From VXMO01 sp965219405 (lineage in GTDB: Bacteria > Chloroflexota > Dehalococcoidia > UBA6926), in contig OZ244736.1 of the NCBI GenBank assembly GCA_965219405.1, forward strand, positions 1,364,001-1,428,000: 64,000 nt of DNA, read 5' to 3'. Of the stretch, positions 1 to 7,601 are shown one piece after another. Numbering within the stretch: position 1 is the first letter of the stretch; every line of letters begins with the position of its first letter. The notes under the pieces are model-generated. The model had not been told where the DNA came from. It searched no databases and saw only the letters and a list, made by a program, of their open reading frames with translations. A program made the position numbers and the translations under genes.

Positions 1-1
1 A

Positions 2-412
2 GGGGAATGCCGCCATGGAAGCGATGTATCCACCCTCATCGAGGATGAACACGTGCCAATCGCCGTCAAGGCTTTCCTCGGAGTTGTAGAAGTCGATAGC
101 TTCTTCACGTCCATCTCTTGCGTAACGATCGATCGCCTGCTGGACCAGTGCCTGCGCATAGGCCAGAGGTTGATCTTTTGACACGGTGATTTCGGCGTCA
201 TCAGGTTCGGCGGTCGCGGCGATGCCAGTGTCGTCAGGTTCGGCCGTCACGGTGATGCCAACGTCATCGGGTTCGATCTCCGCCGTTGGCTCCGGCGATT
301 CACCGGAGCAGGAGGTCATGAGAGTAGCAGCCGCAGCGAGAACAATGAGCAGAGTTGCGAAAGGAAGGAGTTGCGTGAGCCGTCTGGAGGACGTGTACGG
401 AGTAACAGGCAT
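2..412 (-). CDS. Lipoprotein with Cache-like segment, 3' part cut by window edge
   Basis: I see an open frame without a stop from the ATG at 412 down to the left edge, so the C-terminus lies outside the window. The first ~30 residues are a signal peptide (a basic start, a hydrophobic core LLPFATLLIVLAAAATLM, then TSC-S), which suggests a lipoprotein. A linker follows with three diverged copies of an EPDD(V/T/A)(G/E)I(T/A) unit at about residues 42-74. After it comes a segment containing YNSEESLDGDWHVFILDEGG, which resembles the periplasmic single-Cache sensor domains of bacterial signalling proteins. Function is unknown. A sensor or ligand-binding lipoprotein is a guess from that resemblance, and the missing C-terminus would decide it. 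It is divergently oriented from the metal-binding lipoprotein at 821. Confidence 0.6.
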   Translation of the reverse strand, partial: MPVTPYTSSRRLTQLLPFATLLIVLAAAATLMTSCSGESPEPTAEIEPDDVGITVTAEPDDTGIAATAEPDDAEITVSKDQPLAYAQALVQQAIDRYARDGREEAIDFYNSEESLDGDWHVFILDEGGYIASMAAFP

Positions 413-820
413 CGTTATTCCCACTAATCTCCGGTTCGCTTTATGTCGGCCGAACGAGTGCTAATGGAACGCGCCACGGTCACATCATTGTACGACAGGC
501 CGCGCTTTTTGAGACTGCAAAGGCAGGCCAATCTCAAAAAAGTTGACACCCCGAAAGTGCTTTGGTACATCTAGGGCATTCCGAAGTCATAAGTGCGTCG
601 GCACACAGTTTGAAGTGATATAAAGTATCACTAACATGCCAGTGCGCCGGGTAACCTAACGGTCGCCCGTGACTCGGGAGCACATGCAAGATTCTGTTAT
701 TAACGAGGCAAGAGGGAGCTAGCATCGATATATGATACTAAATCTCAGAATCGAATCCCGGCCGAGGCGACTCGGCACGACCGTTAATCAATACAACGAC
801 AGTTCCGTAGGGGAGACATC
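413..820. other. Intergenic region between divergent lipoprotein genes
   Basis: About 400 bases without a convincing gene. A 63-codon minus-strand frame (534-725) has no family resemblance and is probably chance. The stretch is A+T-richer than its flanks. It holds a TTGACA at 543-548 without a clear partner -10, the palindrome at 614-632 (listed separately) and a TATGAT hexamer at 731-736 that could be a -10 for the gene at 821. I saw no tRNA or riboswitch fold. Confidence 0.5.
614..632. promoter_or_regulatory. Perfect 7-bp inverted repeat, candidate operator
   Basis: AGTGATA, five bases, then TATCACT is a perfect dyad about 190 bases upstream of the metal-binding lipoprotein gene. A dimeric repressor such as a Zur/Fur or DtxR-type metalloregulator would be expected at such a gene, but this sequence does not match a consensus I know. 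The regulator is inferred, not seen. Confidence 0.35.
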
Positions 821-1993
821 ATGAAGACACTTTCAACACCCAGGCGGAACTCGGCGAAGGCGTTCAGCCTTATGCTTCTGGCTCTCGCGCTGACCTTGAC
901 TCTTGTCCTGGCTGCTGCAGCCTGCGAGGGCGACGAAGATTCCACGGCGACGCCCGGTTCAAGTGGATCTGATAGCACAGACTCTGGCAGCACAGGGTCT
1001 GACAATACGGGAACCACGAGCAGCACACAGACCGGCTCGTCCGAAGACACACCGATGGACGGTGATCCGCTCCTCGTGGTTGCCACCACCAACATCGTCG
1101 CCGATTGGGTACAGAACATCGGCGGAGACCGGGTGGAGGTCATGAGCCTGCTGCCCATCGGCGGCGATCCGCACACGTACCAGCCCGGCGCGCGGGACGT
1201 GGCAAACATCGTGGATGCCGACCTCGTCCTGACCGTTGGCCTTGGACTTGAGGGCAACTGGTTGGAGGAGCTGATCCATAACGCCAGCGCGGATGAGTCT
1301 CGCATTATCGCGCTCGGTGAAACCGTCAACCCAATCGAATTTGTGGAAACCGGCGGCCATCTGGACGAGGAAGACCACGAAGAGGCCGATGCCATGAAGG
1401 AAGACCAGGTCCTTGAGGAAGATGAGGATGAGGATAATGAGGAAGAAGGGGAACACGGTCATGAAGCCCTTGACCCACACTTCTGGTTTGACCCTGGCCG
1501 TGTTCAAGTAGCCGTCAATGACATTGCTGCTCGCCTTTTGGCCATGGATCCTGCGGGCGCAGACATGTATCGAGCAAACGCGGCGGCCTACAACGCGCAG
1601 CTGAATGAGCTCCACTCGTGGACCGAGCAGCAATTGAGCGGCATTCCTACCGACGATCGAATCCTCATTACGTCACATGACAGCCTCAGCTACTTTGCCG
1701 TGGTTTACGGGTTCGAAGTGGTTGGCACGGTGATCCCCGGCGGAACAACGGAAACGGAATCATCTGCGGAACAACTCGCCGACTTGATCGAGATAGTTGA
1801 GCACGAGGGAGTGACTGCGATATTCGGAGAGACCACCGTTACAGAACGCATCGCGCAGGCGGTTGCCGAGGAAACGGGCGCGGGATTCTACAGCCTCTAC
1901 TCCGGCTCCCTCGGCGCGGAGGGCAGTGGCGCGGACACGTTCATAACAATGGTACGCACCAATGTGGAGATCATCGTGGAGGCGCTGAGCTAG
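821..1993 (+). CDS. Zinc/manganese ABC transporter substrate-binding lipoprotein (ZnuA/TroA family)
   Basis: A 390-residue cluster A-I type solute-binding protein that would capture a divalent metal outside the membrane and pass it to an ABC permease. The signal peptide ends at a lipobox with Cys35, followed by a Ser/Thr/Gly-rich tether to about residue 80. Family metal-ligand motifs are present: GGDPHTYQPG (His118), DPHFWFDP (His220) and SHDSLSYF. Between the first two lies an acidic, His-containing loop (about 180-215) typical of zinc rather than manganese binders; here Asp/Glu far outnumber His. A Shine-Dalgarno GGGGAG precedes the ATG. No permease or ATPase gene lies beside it, since rpsO follows after a terminator, so it is an orphan binding protein whose partners are elsewhere. 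Zinc is the likeliest ligand, by inference from the loop. Confidence 0.9.
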   Translation: MKTLSTPRRNSAKAFSLMLLALALTLTLVLAAAACEGDEDSTATPGSSGSDSTDSGSTGSDNTGTTSSTQTGSSEDTPMDGDPLLVVATTNIVADWVQNIGGDRVEVMSLLPIGGDPHTYQPGARDVANIVDADLVLTVGLGLEGNWLEELIHNASADESRIIALGETVNPIEFVETGGHLDEEDHEEADAMKEDQVLEEDEDEDNEEEGEHGHEALDPHFWFDPGRVQVAVNDIAARLLAMDPAGADMYRANAAAYNAQLNELHSWTEQQLSGIPTDDRILITSHDSLSYFAVVYGFEVVGTVIPGGTTETESSAEQLADLIEIVEHEGVTAIFGETTVTERIAQAVAEETGAGFYSLYSGSLGAEGSGADTFITMVRTNVEIIVEALS

Positions 1994-2026
1994 ACAACAC
2001 AACTTCAAGGGAATCCTCCCCAAGCG

Positions 2027-2067
2027 AGAGGGGTCGGCGGCCCAGGCAGACCGCCGACCCCTCTTTG
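2027..2067 (+). terminator. Rho-independent terminator after metal-binding lipoprotein
   Basis: A perfect stem of 13-14 bp (2027-2040 with 2051-2064), a 10-base loop and a short T run. It ends the transcript of the gene at 821-1993 and separates it from rpsO. Confidence 0.85.
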
Positions 2068-2137
2068 ACAATGAACGGTTTCAGTACAGGCAGCGGAACG
2101 CCGTTTGCCCACGTGCCGTCCGCTTTCCTATCCGTTC

Positions 2138-2146
2138 TGCTATACT
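2138..2146 (+). promoter_or_regulatory. Extended -10 promoter element for rpsO-pnp
   Basis: TGC followed by TATACT, an extended -10 without a clear -35, about 60 bases upstream of the rpsO start. The same nonamer occurs upstream of prs and, on the minus strand, upstream of the Fe-S oxidoreductase gene at 24643. Confidence 0.6.
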
Positions 2147-2205
2147 CAGATAGAAACAGGAAGAGAAAGAACAGAGGAACGGCGATAGCCCACGGCGGAG
2201 GCAGT

Positions 2206-2469
2206 TTGGATCGGCAGACCAAGACCCAGATAATCGAAGAATATCGAGGGCACCCCACAGATACCGGCTCCACTGAGGTTCAGGTCGCAGTGCTGAGCAC
2301 ACGAATCAGAGACCTGACCGGGCACTTGCAAGTCCACCGCCACGACCATGCGACACGGAGAGGGCTGCTGATGCTCGTGGGCCAGCGGCGCAGACTACTC
2401 CGATACCTCCGCCGACAAGACGTAGGACGATACCAGTCCCTCATCGCGTCACTCGGCCTACGCAGATAG
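2206..2469 (+). CDS. rpsO: 30S ribosomal protein S15
   Basis: An 87-residue S15 that binds 16S rRNA early in small-subunit assembly. It starts LDRQTKTQIIEEYRGH and contains GSTEVQVAVLSTRI and a C-terminal arginine-rich helix, as in the family (about 89 residues). The start is taken as TTG at 2206 with GGAGG at 2197-2201. The frame stays open upstream to 2065, but that stretch begins inside a terminator and has no S15 character. The conserved HLxxHxxDxxxRRGL region reads HLQVHRHDHATRRGL. It forms the usual rpsO-pnp pair with pnp. Confidence 0.96.
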   Translation: MDRQTKTQIIEEYRGHPTDTGSTEVQVAVLSTRIRDLTGHLQVHRHDHATRRGLLMLVGQRRRLLRYLRRQDVGRYQSLIASLGLRR

Positions 2470-2488
2470 TCGAAACGGCTCCGTCTTC

Positions 2489-2510
2489 CTCCGGCGCGAA
2501 AGCGCAGGAG
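2489..2510 (+). promoter_or_regulatory. GNRA-capped hairpin covering the pnp Shine-Dalgarno
   Basis: CTCC (2489-2492) can pair with GGAG (2507-2510), and GCGC (2494-2497) with GCGC (2502-2505), around a GAAA tetraloop, with one G-A mismatch between the two helices. The AGGAG ribosome-binding site of pnp lies in the 3' arm. In E. coli the rpsO-pnp intergenic stem is cleaved by RNase III and pnp is autoregulated there; that this hairpin has the same role is inferred. Confidence 0.55.
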
Positions 2511-2521
2511 AGTTGAACGGC

Positions 2522-4807
2522 ATGATTCATAAAGTCGAGCGCGAGCTCGCAGGACGCACACTCACCATTGAAACGGGCGAACTCGCCCAACAGGCCAGCG
2601 GCGCGGTTACCGTCCGCTACGGCGATACCATTATCCTCGCCACCGCCGTCATGGCGCCCAATGCGAGAGAAGGCATTGATTTCCTCCCCCTCACCGTGGA
2701 CCTGGAAGAGCGCCATTACGCCATCGGCAAGATCCCCGGCAGCTTCTTCCGACGGGAGGGCAGGCCGGGCTCAGAGGCTATCTTGTCCGGGCGTATCACG
2801 GATCGAACCCTCCGACCACTGTTCCCCAAGGGACTCCGCAACGAGGTGCAGATCATCCTGACCGTCCTCTCGGCAGACCGGGAGAACGCGCTGGACACGC
2901 TGGGCATTATCGGCGCGTCCGCCGCCCTGACAATCTCTCACATCCCATTCGAGGGGCCCGTCAGCGGCTGCCACGTCGGCTACGTCGACGGCGAAATCGT
3001 CATCAACAACCTCTATAGCAACGCCGATGCCAGCAATCTCGACCTCGTGATCGCCGGCTCCCGCGACGCCATCGTGATGGTTGAGGCGGGCGCGAACGAG
3101 GTTGACGAGTCCGTCCTGCGGCAGGCGCTGCTGGCAGGGCAGGAGACCAACCGCATCATCATTGAGATGCAGGAGGAGCTGCGGGAGCTTTGCGGTAAGG
3201 AAAAGGTCACCATCGAAGCGCCCGAAGAGAATACCGCTCTCCGTGAGGCCATTGAGTCGCTGGTTGGCGAGCGACTGCTTGAGGCCGCTGCCGGACTCGG
3301 CAGACATGAGCGCAACGAGACCACCAGCGCGCTGCTGGACGAGACTCTTGAGAATCTCTCAGACAACCATGAGGCATCTGAAATCGAGCACGTCTTTGAA
3401 GACGCATTCACGGACGCCGTCCGCGCAAGCATCCTTAACGGTAAGCGCCCGGACGGCCGCAACCACACGCAGATTCGACCGCTAACGAGCAGGGTAGGCG
3501 TGCTGCCGCGAGCGCACGGCTCCGCGCTGTTCCAGCGGGGCGAGACACAGGTGCTCAATGTCACCACGCTCGGCCCGCTCGCCGACGCTCAGCGAATCGA
3601 CTCGCTGACGCCGATCGAGACCAAGCGCTATCTGCACCACTACAACTTCCCGCCATACTCCGTCGGTGAGGCGCGCCGCGTTGGCACGCCCGGCAGGCGC
3701 GAGATTGGCCACGGCGCGCTCGCGGAGCGGGCGTTGCTGCCCGTCATTCCCGGTGAGATGGAGTTCCCGTACACGCTGCGGCTCGTCTCAGACGTGCTCG
3801 GCTCAAACGGCAGTACGTCCATGGCAAGCGTCTGTTCCAGCACGTTGTCCCTGATGGACGCAGGCGTACCGATCAAGGCGCCGGTGGCGGGCATCGCGAT
3901 GGGCCTCGTCACGGACAAGACGGGCGCGTACGCAGTCCTGACCGACATTCAGGGCCTTGAGGACCACCTTGGCGATATGGACTTCAAGGTGGCGGGCACG
4001 GCGGAGGGCGTAACGGCCCTGCAGATGGATATCAAGCTCACCGGCATCACGGATGAGATTATGGAAAAGGCGCTTGACCAGGCGAAGACCGCCCGCCTTG
4101 AGCTGCTTGCCCATATGAGTGAGACCATCGCCGAGACACGGACGGATCTAAGCCCGTTCGCACCGCGCATGACACGCATCCAGATCAACCCGGAGCGCAT
4201 CGGCGCGCTCATCGGCCCCGGCGGTAAGACCATTCGCAGCATCGTGGAGGAAACCGGCGCGACCGTTGACGTCGAGAACGACGGCACGGTGTTTGTCGGC
4301 GCGTCCGACGGCGACATTGCAGCCCGCGCCATCGGCATGATTGAACGGCTGACCAAAGACATCGAGATCGGGGAGTCGTTCAAGGGCAAGGTTGTCCGCA
4401 CGACCGATTTCGGCGCGTTCGTTGAACTCGCGCCGGGACGTGACGGCATGGTGCACATTTCTGAGTTGGCCCACTATCGTGTGGGCAGCGTCGAGGACGT
4501 CATCAAGGTTGGCGATGAGGTTGAGGTTCTTGTCACGGACATCGACCCGACGGGCCGCATTCGCCTGTCTCGCCGTGCGCTGATCGAGCCGGACGCCGAG
4601 ACGCCGCCTGAGGGCGCGGAAGTGAATACCGGCGCGCCATTCGACCAGCGGCAGGGCCGCGGCGATGGCGGCGGACGCCCATTCGGCGATCGTGACCGCG
4701 GACCACGGCCGATGGGTAATGGCCGCCCGCCGCGGCGCAGGCCGGACGGAGACCGAGACCGCCCGAGCCGCCCCGAGGGTGACCGTCCCCCACGCCGCCG
4801 CATGTAA
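2522..4807 (+). CDS. pnp: Polyribonucleotide nucleotidyltransferase (PNPase)
   Basis: A 3'-5' phosphorolytic exoribonuclease that degrades mRNA to nucleoside diphosphates and acts in the degradosome. At about 761 residues it is a little longer than usual. Order of domains: RNase PH-like domain 1 (HYAIGKIPGSFFRREGRP, TDRTLRPLFPKG), helical linker, RNase PH-like domain 2 with catalytic aspartates near 487 and 503 (GTAEGVTALQMDIK), KH domain near 560 (IGALIGPGGKTIRSI), and S1 domain about 617-690. An Arg/Gly/Asp/Pro-rich disordered tail from about 700 probably adds RNA affinity. I prefer ATG 2522 over the in-frame TTG 2513, because the AGGAG at 2506-2510 is only two bases from the TTG. It is co-transcribed with rpsO. 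Confidence 0.96.
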   Translation: MIHKVERELAGRTLTIETGELAQQASGAVTVRYGDTIILATAVMAPNAREGIDFLPLTVDLEERHYAIGKIPGSFFRREGRPGSEAILSGRITDRTLRPLFPKGLRNEVQIILTVLSADRENALDTLGIIGASAALTISHIPFEGPVSGCHVGYVDGEIVINNLYSNADASNLDLVIAGSRDAIVMVEAGANEVDESVLRQALLAGQETNRIIIEMQEELRELCGKEKVTIEAPEENTALREAIESLVGERLLEAAAGLGRHERNETTSALLDETLENLSDNHEASEIEHVFEDAFTDAVRASILNGKRPDGRNHTQIRPLTSRVGVLPRAHGSALFQRGETQVLNVTTLGPLADAQRIDSLTPIETKRYLHHYNFPPYSVGEARRVGTPGRREIGHGALAERALLPVIPGEMEFPYTLRLVSDVLGSNGSTSMASVCSSTLSLMDAGVPIKAPVAGIAMGLVTDKTGAYAVLTDIQGLEDHLGDMDFKVAGTAEGVTALQMDIKLTGITDEIMEKALDQAKTARLELLAHMSETIAETRTDLSPFAPRMTRIQINPERIGALIGPGGKTIRSIVEETGATVDVENDGTVFVGASDGDIAARAIGMIERLTKDIEIGESFKGKVVRTTDFGAFVELAPGRDGMVHISELAHYRVGSVEDVIKVGDEVEVLVTDIDPTGRIRLSRRALIEPDAETPPEGAEVNTGAPFDQRQGRGDGGGRPFGDRDRGPRPMGNGRPPRRRPDGDRDRPSRPEGDRPPRRRM

Positions 4808-4837
4808 TCAGCGATGGCAGCGCGACCTCACATAGTC

Positions 4838-4876
4838 CGCTCTCTCCTCGGGGGAGAGGGTTAGGGTGAGGGGGGA
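4838..4876 (+). repeat. Intergenic hairpin repeat (CTCTCC...GGAGAGGGTTAGGGTGAGG type)
   Basis: CTCTCC and GGAGAG pair around a five-base loop (4842-4858), followed by GGTTAGGGTGAGGGGGG. Such CTCTCC/GGAGAG-TTAGGGTGAGG units are familiar intergenic repeats in environmental bacterial genomes. Here the unit also supplies the G-rich Shine-Dalgarno of dapB. No second copy was seen in this window. Confidence 0.5.
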
Positions 4877-4882
4877 GCCGTC

Positions 4883-5704
4883 ATGACCGCCGAAAGCTCC
4901 TCTGAAATCACCGTCGCCGTCCACGGCGCTACCGGCCGCATGGGGCGCGTGCTTCTGAATGCCATCGCCAACGCAGATGGCGTTTCGCTTGTCGCTTCGG
5001 CTAGCAGGTCCGGTTTCCGTGCCCACGCGCCAAACGGCGAAGTGACAGAGCACGCAAACCTTGATGATCTGCTGCGCGAAACCTCGCCCAACGTTGTCGT
5101 CGATTTCACCATGCGTGAGGCGGTTCTGCCCATCGCGCGGCTGGCCGCCCAACACAACGCGAACTTCGTCACCGGCACAAGCGGCCTCACGCCGGAGATA
5201 CTCCACGCACTGCGTGATATTGCCGCCGGCAGCAACATCGGCGTCATGGTCGGCCCGAACTTCAGCCTTGGCGCTGTTGTCCTGGAGCGCCTCGCACAGG
5301 AAGCAGGGCGTCATTTTGCGTATGCTGAGATCATCGAGATGCACCACGCGGGCAAGGCGGACGCGCCGTCCGGAAGCGCCATGGCCACTGCGCGCGGGAT
5401 GCTGGAGGCGCGGGATGGTGAAGAGTTCGCCAACCCCGCCGCGCAGATTGAGAACCTCGAGAGCGTCCGCGGCGGTGACATCGGCGGCGTCGCCATCCAC
5501 GCCGTGCGGATGCCAGGGTTGATGGCACATCAGCAGGTCCTTCTTGGCGGGCCGGGCGAGACGATGACGCTCCGCCATGATGTAATAGATAGAGAAAGCT
5601 ATATGCCGGGTGTCCTGCTCGCGATCCGGGAGGTGGGCAACCGGCGCGGACAACTGACGTACGGCCTCGGCGCGCTGCTGTGGCCGGAGCAGAAAGGGGA
5701 ATGA
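4883..5704 (+). CDS. dapB: 4-hydroxy-tetrahydrodipicolinate reductase
   Basis: This enzyme reduces the DapA product with NAD(P)H in the diaminopimelate/lysine pathway. It has 273 residues, the normal length. The N-terminal Rossmann motif is VAVHGATGRMG; the later DFTMREA and GTSGL match the cofactor region. The catalytic signature EMHHAGKADAPSGSA carries the proton-donor His pair and the substrate-binding Lys. The C-terminus ends with the expected REVGNRRGQLTYGLGALL helix region. The ATG follows a GGGGGG run contributed by an intergenic repeat. The stop overlaps the start of asd (ATGATGA), so the two are translationally coupled. Together with asd and dapA it forms a lysine gene cluster. Confidence 0.96.
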   Translation: MTAESSSEITVAVHGATGRMGRVLLNAIANADGVSLVASASRSGFRAHAPNGEVTEHANLDDLLRETSPNVVVDFTMREAVLPIARLAAQHNANFVTGTSGLTPEILHALRDIAAGSNIGVMVGPNFSLGAVVLERLAQEAGRHFAYAEIIEMHHAGKADAPSGSAMATARGMLEARDGEEFANPAAQIENLESVRGGDIGGVAIHAVRMPGLMAHQQVLLGGPGETMTLRHDVIDRESYMPGVLLAIREVGNRRGQLTYGLGALLWPEQKGE

Positions 5705-6738
5705 TGGCGAACAGTGATCGGCCGCGCGTCGCGATTGTCGGCGCAACCGGCCTTGTGGGCGAGACATTCATCAACGTGCTTGAAGAGCGCGGCTTTCCCA
5801 TGTCGTCCCTGACGCTCATGGCCTCCGCGCGGTCCGCGGGCAAGCGCCTCAAGGCCATGGGCGACGAGTTTGAGGTTGTCGAGGCGACTCCCGACGCCTT
5901 TGAGAACATCGATATCGCGCTGTTTTCGGCGGGTGGCGGCACGAGCAAGCAGCTCGCGCCCGAGGCTGCAAAGCGCGGCACGGTCGTCGTCGATAACTCG
6001 TCCGCATGGCGCATGGACGCCGACACGCCGCTCGTTGTGCCGGAGGTCAATCCTGACGACGCACTGAATCACAACGGCATCATCGCCAACCCCAACTGTT
6101 CGACCATCCAAATGGTCGTCGCGCTTTGGCCGCTGCACCGTGAAAACCCCATCAAGCGCATCATCGTGGACACGTATCAGTCCGCGTCCGGTGCGGGACG
6201 TCTGGCGCTCGAAGAGATGCTGGAGCAGTCGCGCGACGTGTTGAACGGCGAAGAGGCCCAACCGAGCGCCTTCCCGCATCGCATCGCATTCAACGCTATT
6301 CCGCAGATCGACGTCTTTGAAGAGGACGACTATACCAAGGAAGAGATCAAGATGGTGCGGGAGACGCAGAAGATCATGCACGCGCCGGAGATTGCGGTCT
6401 CCGCCACCTGCGTCCGCATTCCCGCCGCGTTCGCCCATTCCGAGGCCGTCCACGTCGAGTTCACGAACCCCCTCTCTCCCTCAGACGCGCGTGACATCCT
6501 GTCCGCCGCGCCGGGCGTCATTGTGACGGATAATCCCTCGGCGAGCGCCTATCCGATGGCCATCGACGCACAGGGCAGGGACGAGGTGTTCGTCGGCCGT
6601 ATCCGCCGCGACACCGCGCTGGACAACGGCATCTCCATGTGGGTCGTCTCCGACAACATCCGCAAGGGCGCGGCGACGAACACTATCCAGATCGCCGAAC
6701 TCCTGGCAAAGAACGCGCCTGTCGCCTCCGCGAGGTGA
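5701..6738 (+). CDS. asd: Aspartate-semialdehyde dehydrogenase
   Basis: It makes aspartate 4-semialdehyde from aspartyl phosphate with NADPH, the branch point to lysine, threonine and methionine. It has 345 residues from ATG 5701. It shows the Rossmann motif VAIVGATGLVGETFI, the active-site Cys in ANPNCSTIQM, and YQSASGAGRLALEEM. HRIAFNAIPQID and the RIPAAFAHSEAVHVEF segment match the dimer and substrate regions. A second ATG at 5704 is possible. The ATG overlaps the dapB stop, and yggS follows after only four bases, so dapB, asd and yggS look like one operon. The product also feeds the threonine synthase at 37-38 kb indirectly. Confidence 0.96.
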   Translation: MMANSDRPRVAIVGATGLVGETFINVLEERGFPMSSLTLMASARSAGKRLKAMGDEFEVVEATPDAFENIDIALFSAGGGTSKQLAPEAAKRGTVVVDNSSAWRMDADTPLVVPEVNPDDALNHNGIIANPNCSTIQMVVALWPLHRENPIKRIIVDTYQSASGAGRLALEEMLEQSRDVLNGEEAQPSAFPHRIAFNAIPQIDVFEEDDYTKEEIKMVRETQKIMHAPEIAVSATCVRIPAAFAHSEAVHVEFTNPLSPSDARDILSAAPGVIVTDNPSASAYPMAIDAQGRDEVFVGRIRRDTALDNGISMWVVSDNIRKGAATNTIQIAELLAKNAPVASAR

Positions 6739-6742
6739 CGCG

Positions 6743-7534
6743 ATGCAGACACACGAAACCCCGTCCCTGGAGGAGCGCGCCGCAGCCATCGGCGACAACG
6801 TCGCACGGCTGCAACAGCGCATGGCCGACATTGCAAGTGAGGCCGGCCGGGACCCACAGACCGTCAAGCTGCATGGCGCAACAAAGGGCGTCGAGCCCGA
6901 GCGCGTTATAGCCGCTATTCGCCACGGCCTGACTCATTTCGGTGAGAATTGGGTGCAGGAGGCCGCCCCCAAGATCACGGCGGCCAACGCCCTGGCGGAA
7001 GAGCAGGGCATCACCCCGCCCACATGGCATATGATCGGCCACCTGCAACGCAACAAGGCTCGGCAAGCGCTGGAAGTCTTCCAGGCTATAGACACCATCG
7101 ACTCCCTGCGGCTTGCCGAGACGGTCGGCCAGCGGGCGGAGCAGGTGGACGCCGGCCCTGTTGGAGCGCTCATTGAAATCGACTTCACCAACAACCCGGA
7201 CCGCGGCGGCTTCAAACTGGAATTCAAGCCTGACGATGGACAGCTTGGTCAGTTCATGGAGGACGCGCGGCGCATCATCGAGCTGCCGAACCTCAACGTG
7301 ATTGGCCTGATGACGGTGGGGCCGATGGCGGAGGACGCGGAGGCGTCCCGCCCCGGTTTCCGCCGCCTGCGCGAGATTCGTGACGCTCTCAATGACACGG
7401 TTGCGTCCGCGCAGCTTACGGAACTCTCCATGGGGATGACCAACGATTTCCACGTGGCCATCCAGGAGGGCGCGACGGTCGTGCGCCTCGGAACGGCCAT
7501 CTTCGGCCCCCGTCCAACCGGCCGCACCTACTAG
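6743..7534 (+). CDS. yggS: PLP homeostasis protein, YggS/PROSC family
   Basis: A 263-residue fold-type III PLP-binding protein that buffers pyridoxal phosphate; no catalytic activity is established for the family. KLHGATKGVEPERVI holds the PLP lysine, where most members have AVSKT. HFGENWVQEA, HMIGHLQRNKA and the phosphate-binding end MGMTNDFHVAIQEGATVVRLGTAIFG (residues about 232-257) are typical. At 263 residues it is slightly longer than the usual ~230, the extra lying at the N-terminus and in a mid-protein insertion (FTNNPDRGGFKLEFKPDDG). It sits inside the lysine cluster between asd and dapA; several of that pathway's enzymes are PLP users, but the link is only contextual. Confidence 0.92.
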   Translation: MQTHETPSLEERAAAIGDNVARLQQRMADIASEAGRDPQTVKLHGATKGVEPERVIAAIRHGLTHFGENWVQEAAPKITAANALAEEQGITPPTWHMIGHLQRNKARQALEVFQAIDTIDSLRLAETVGQRAEQVDAGPVGALIEIDFTNNPDRGGFKLEFKPDDGQLGQFMEDARRIIELPNLNVIGLMTVGPMAEDAEASRPGFRRLREIRDALNDTVASAQLTELSMGMTNDFHVAIQEGATVVRLGTAIFGPRPTGRTY

Positions 7535-7601
7535 CTCGAAACGTACTACAATCCGTTTATCGACTAGGGAATCGCTAGCCCGACGCGGAGGGGAGTGGAC
7601 G

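Noticed and set aside
534..725. 63-codon minus-strand frame in the 413-820 gap
   Set aside because: No ribosome-binding site and no recognisable composition or motif; overlaps the palindrome region.
2065..2205. Upstream extension of rpsO to 2065
   Set aside because: It begins in the T run of the terminator and adds 47 residues without S15 character; TTG 2206 has GGAGG at good distance.
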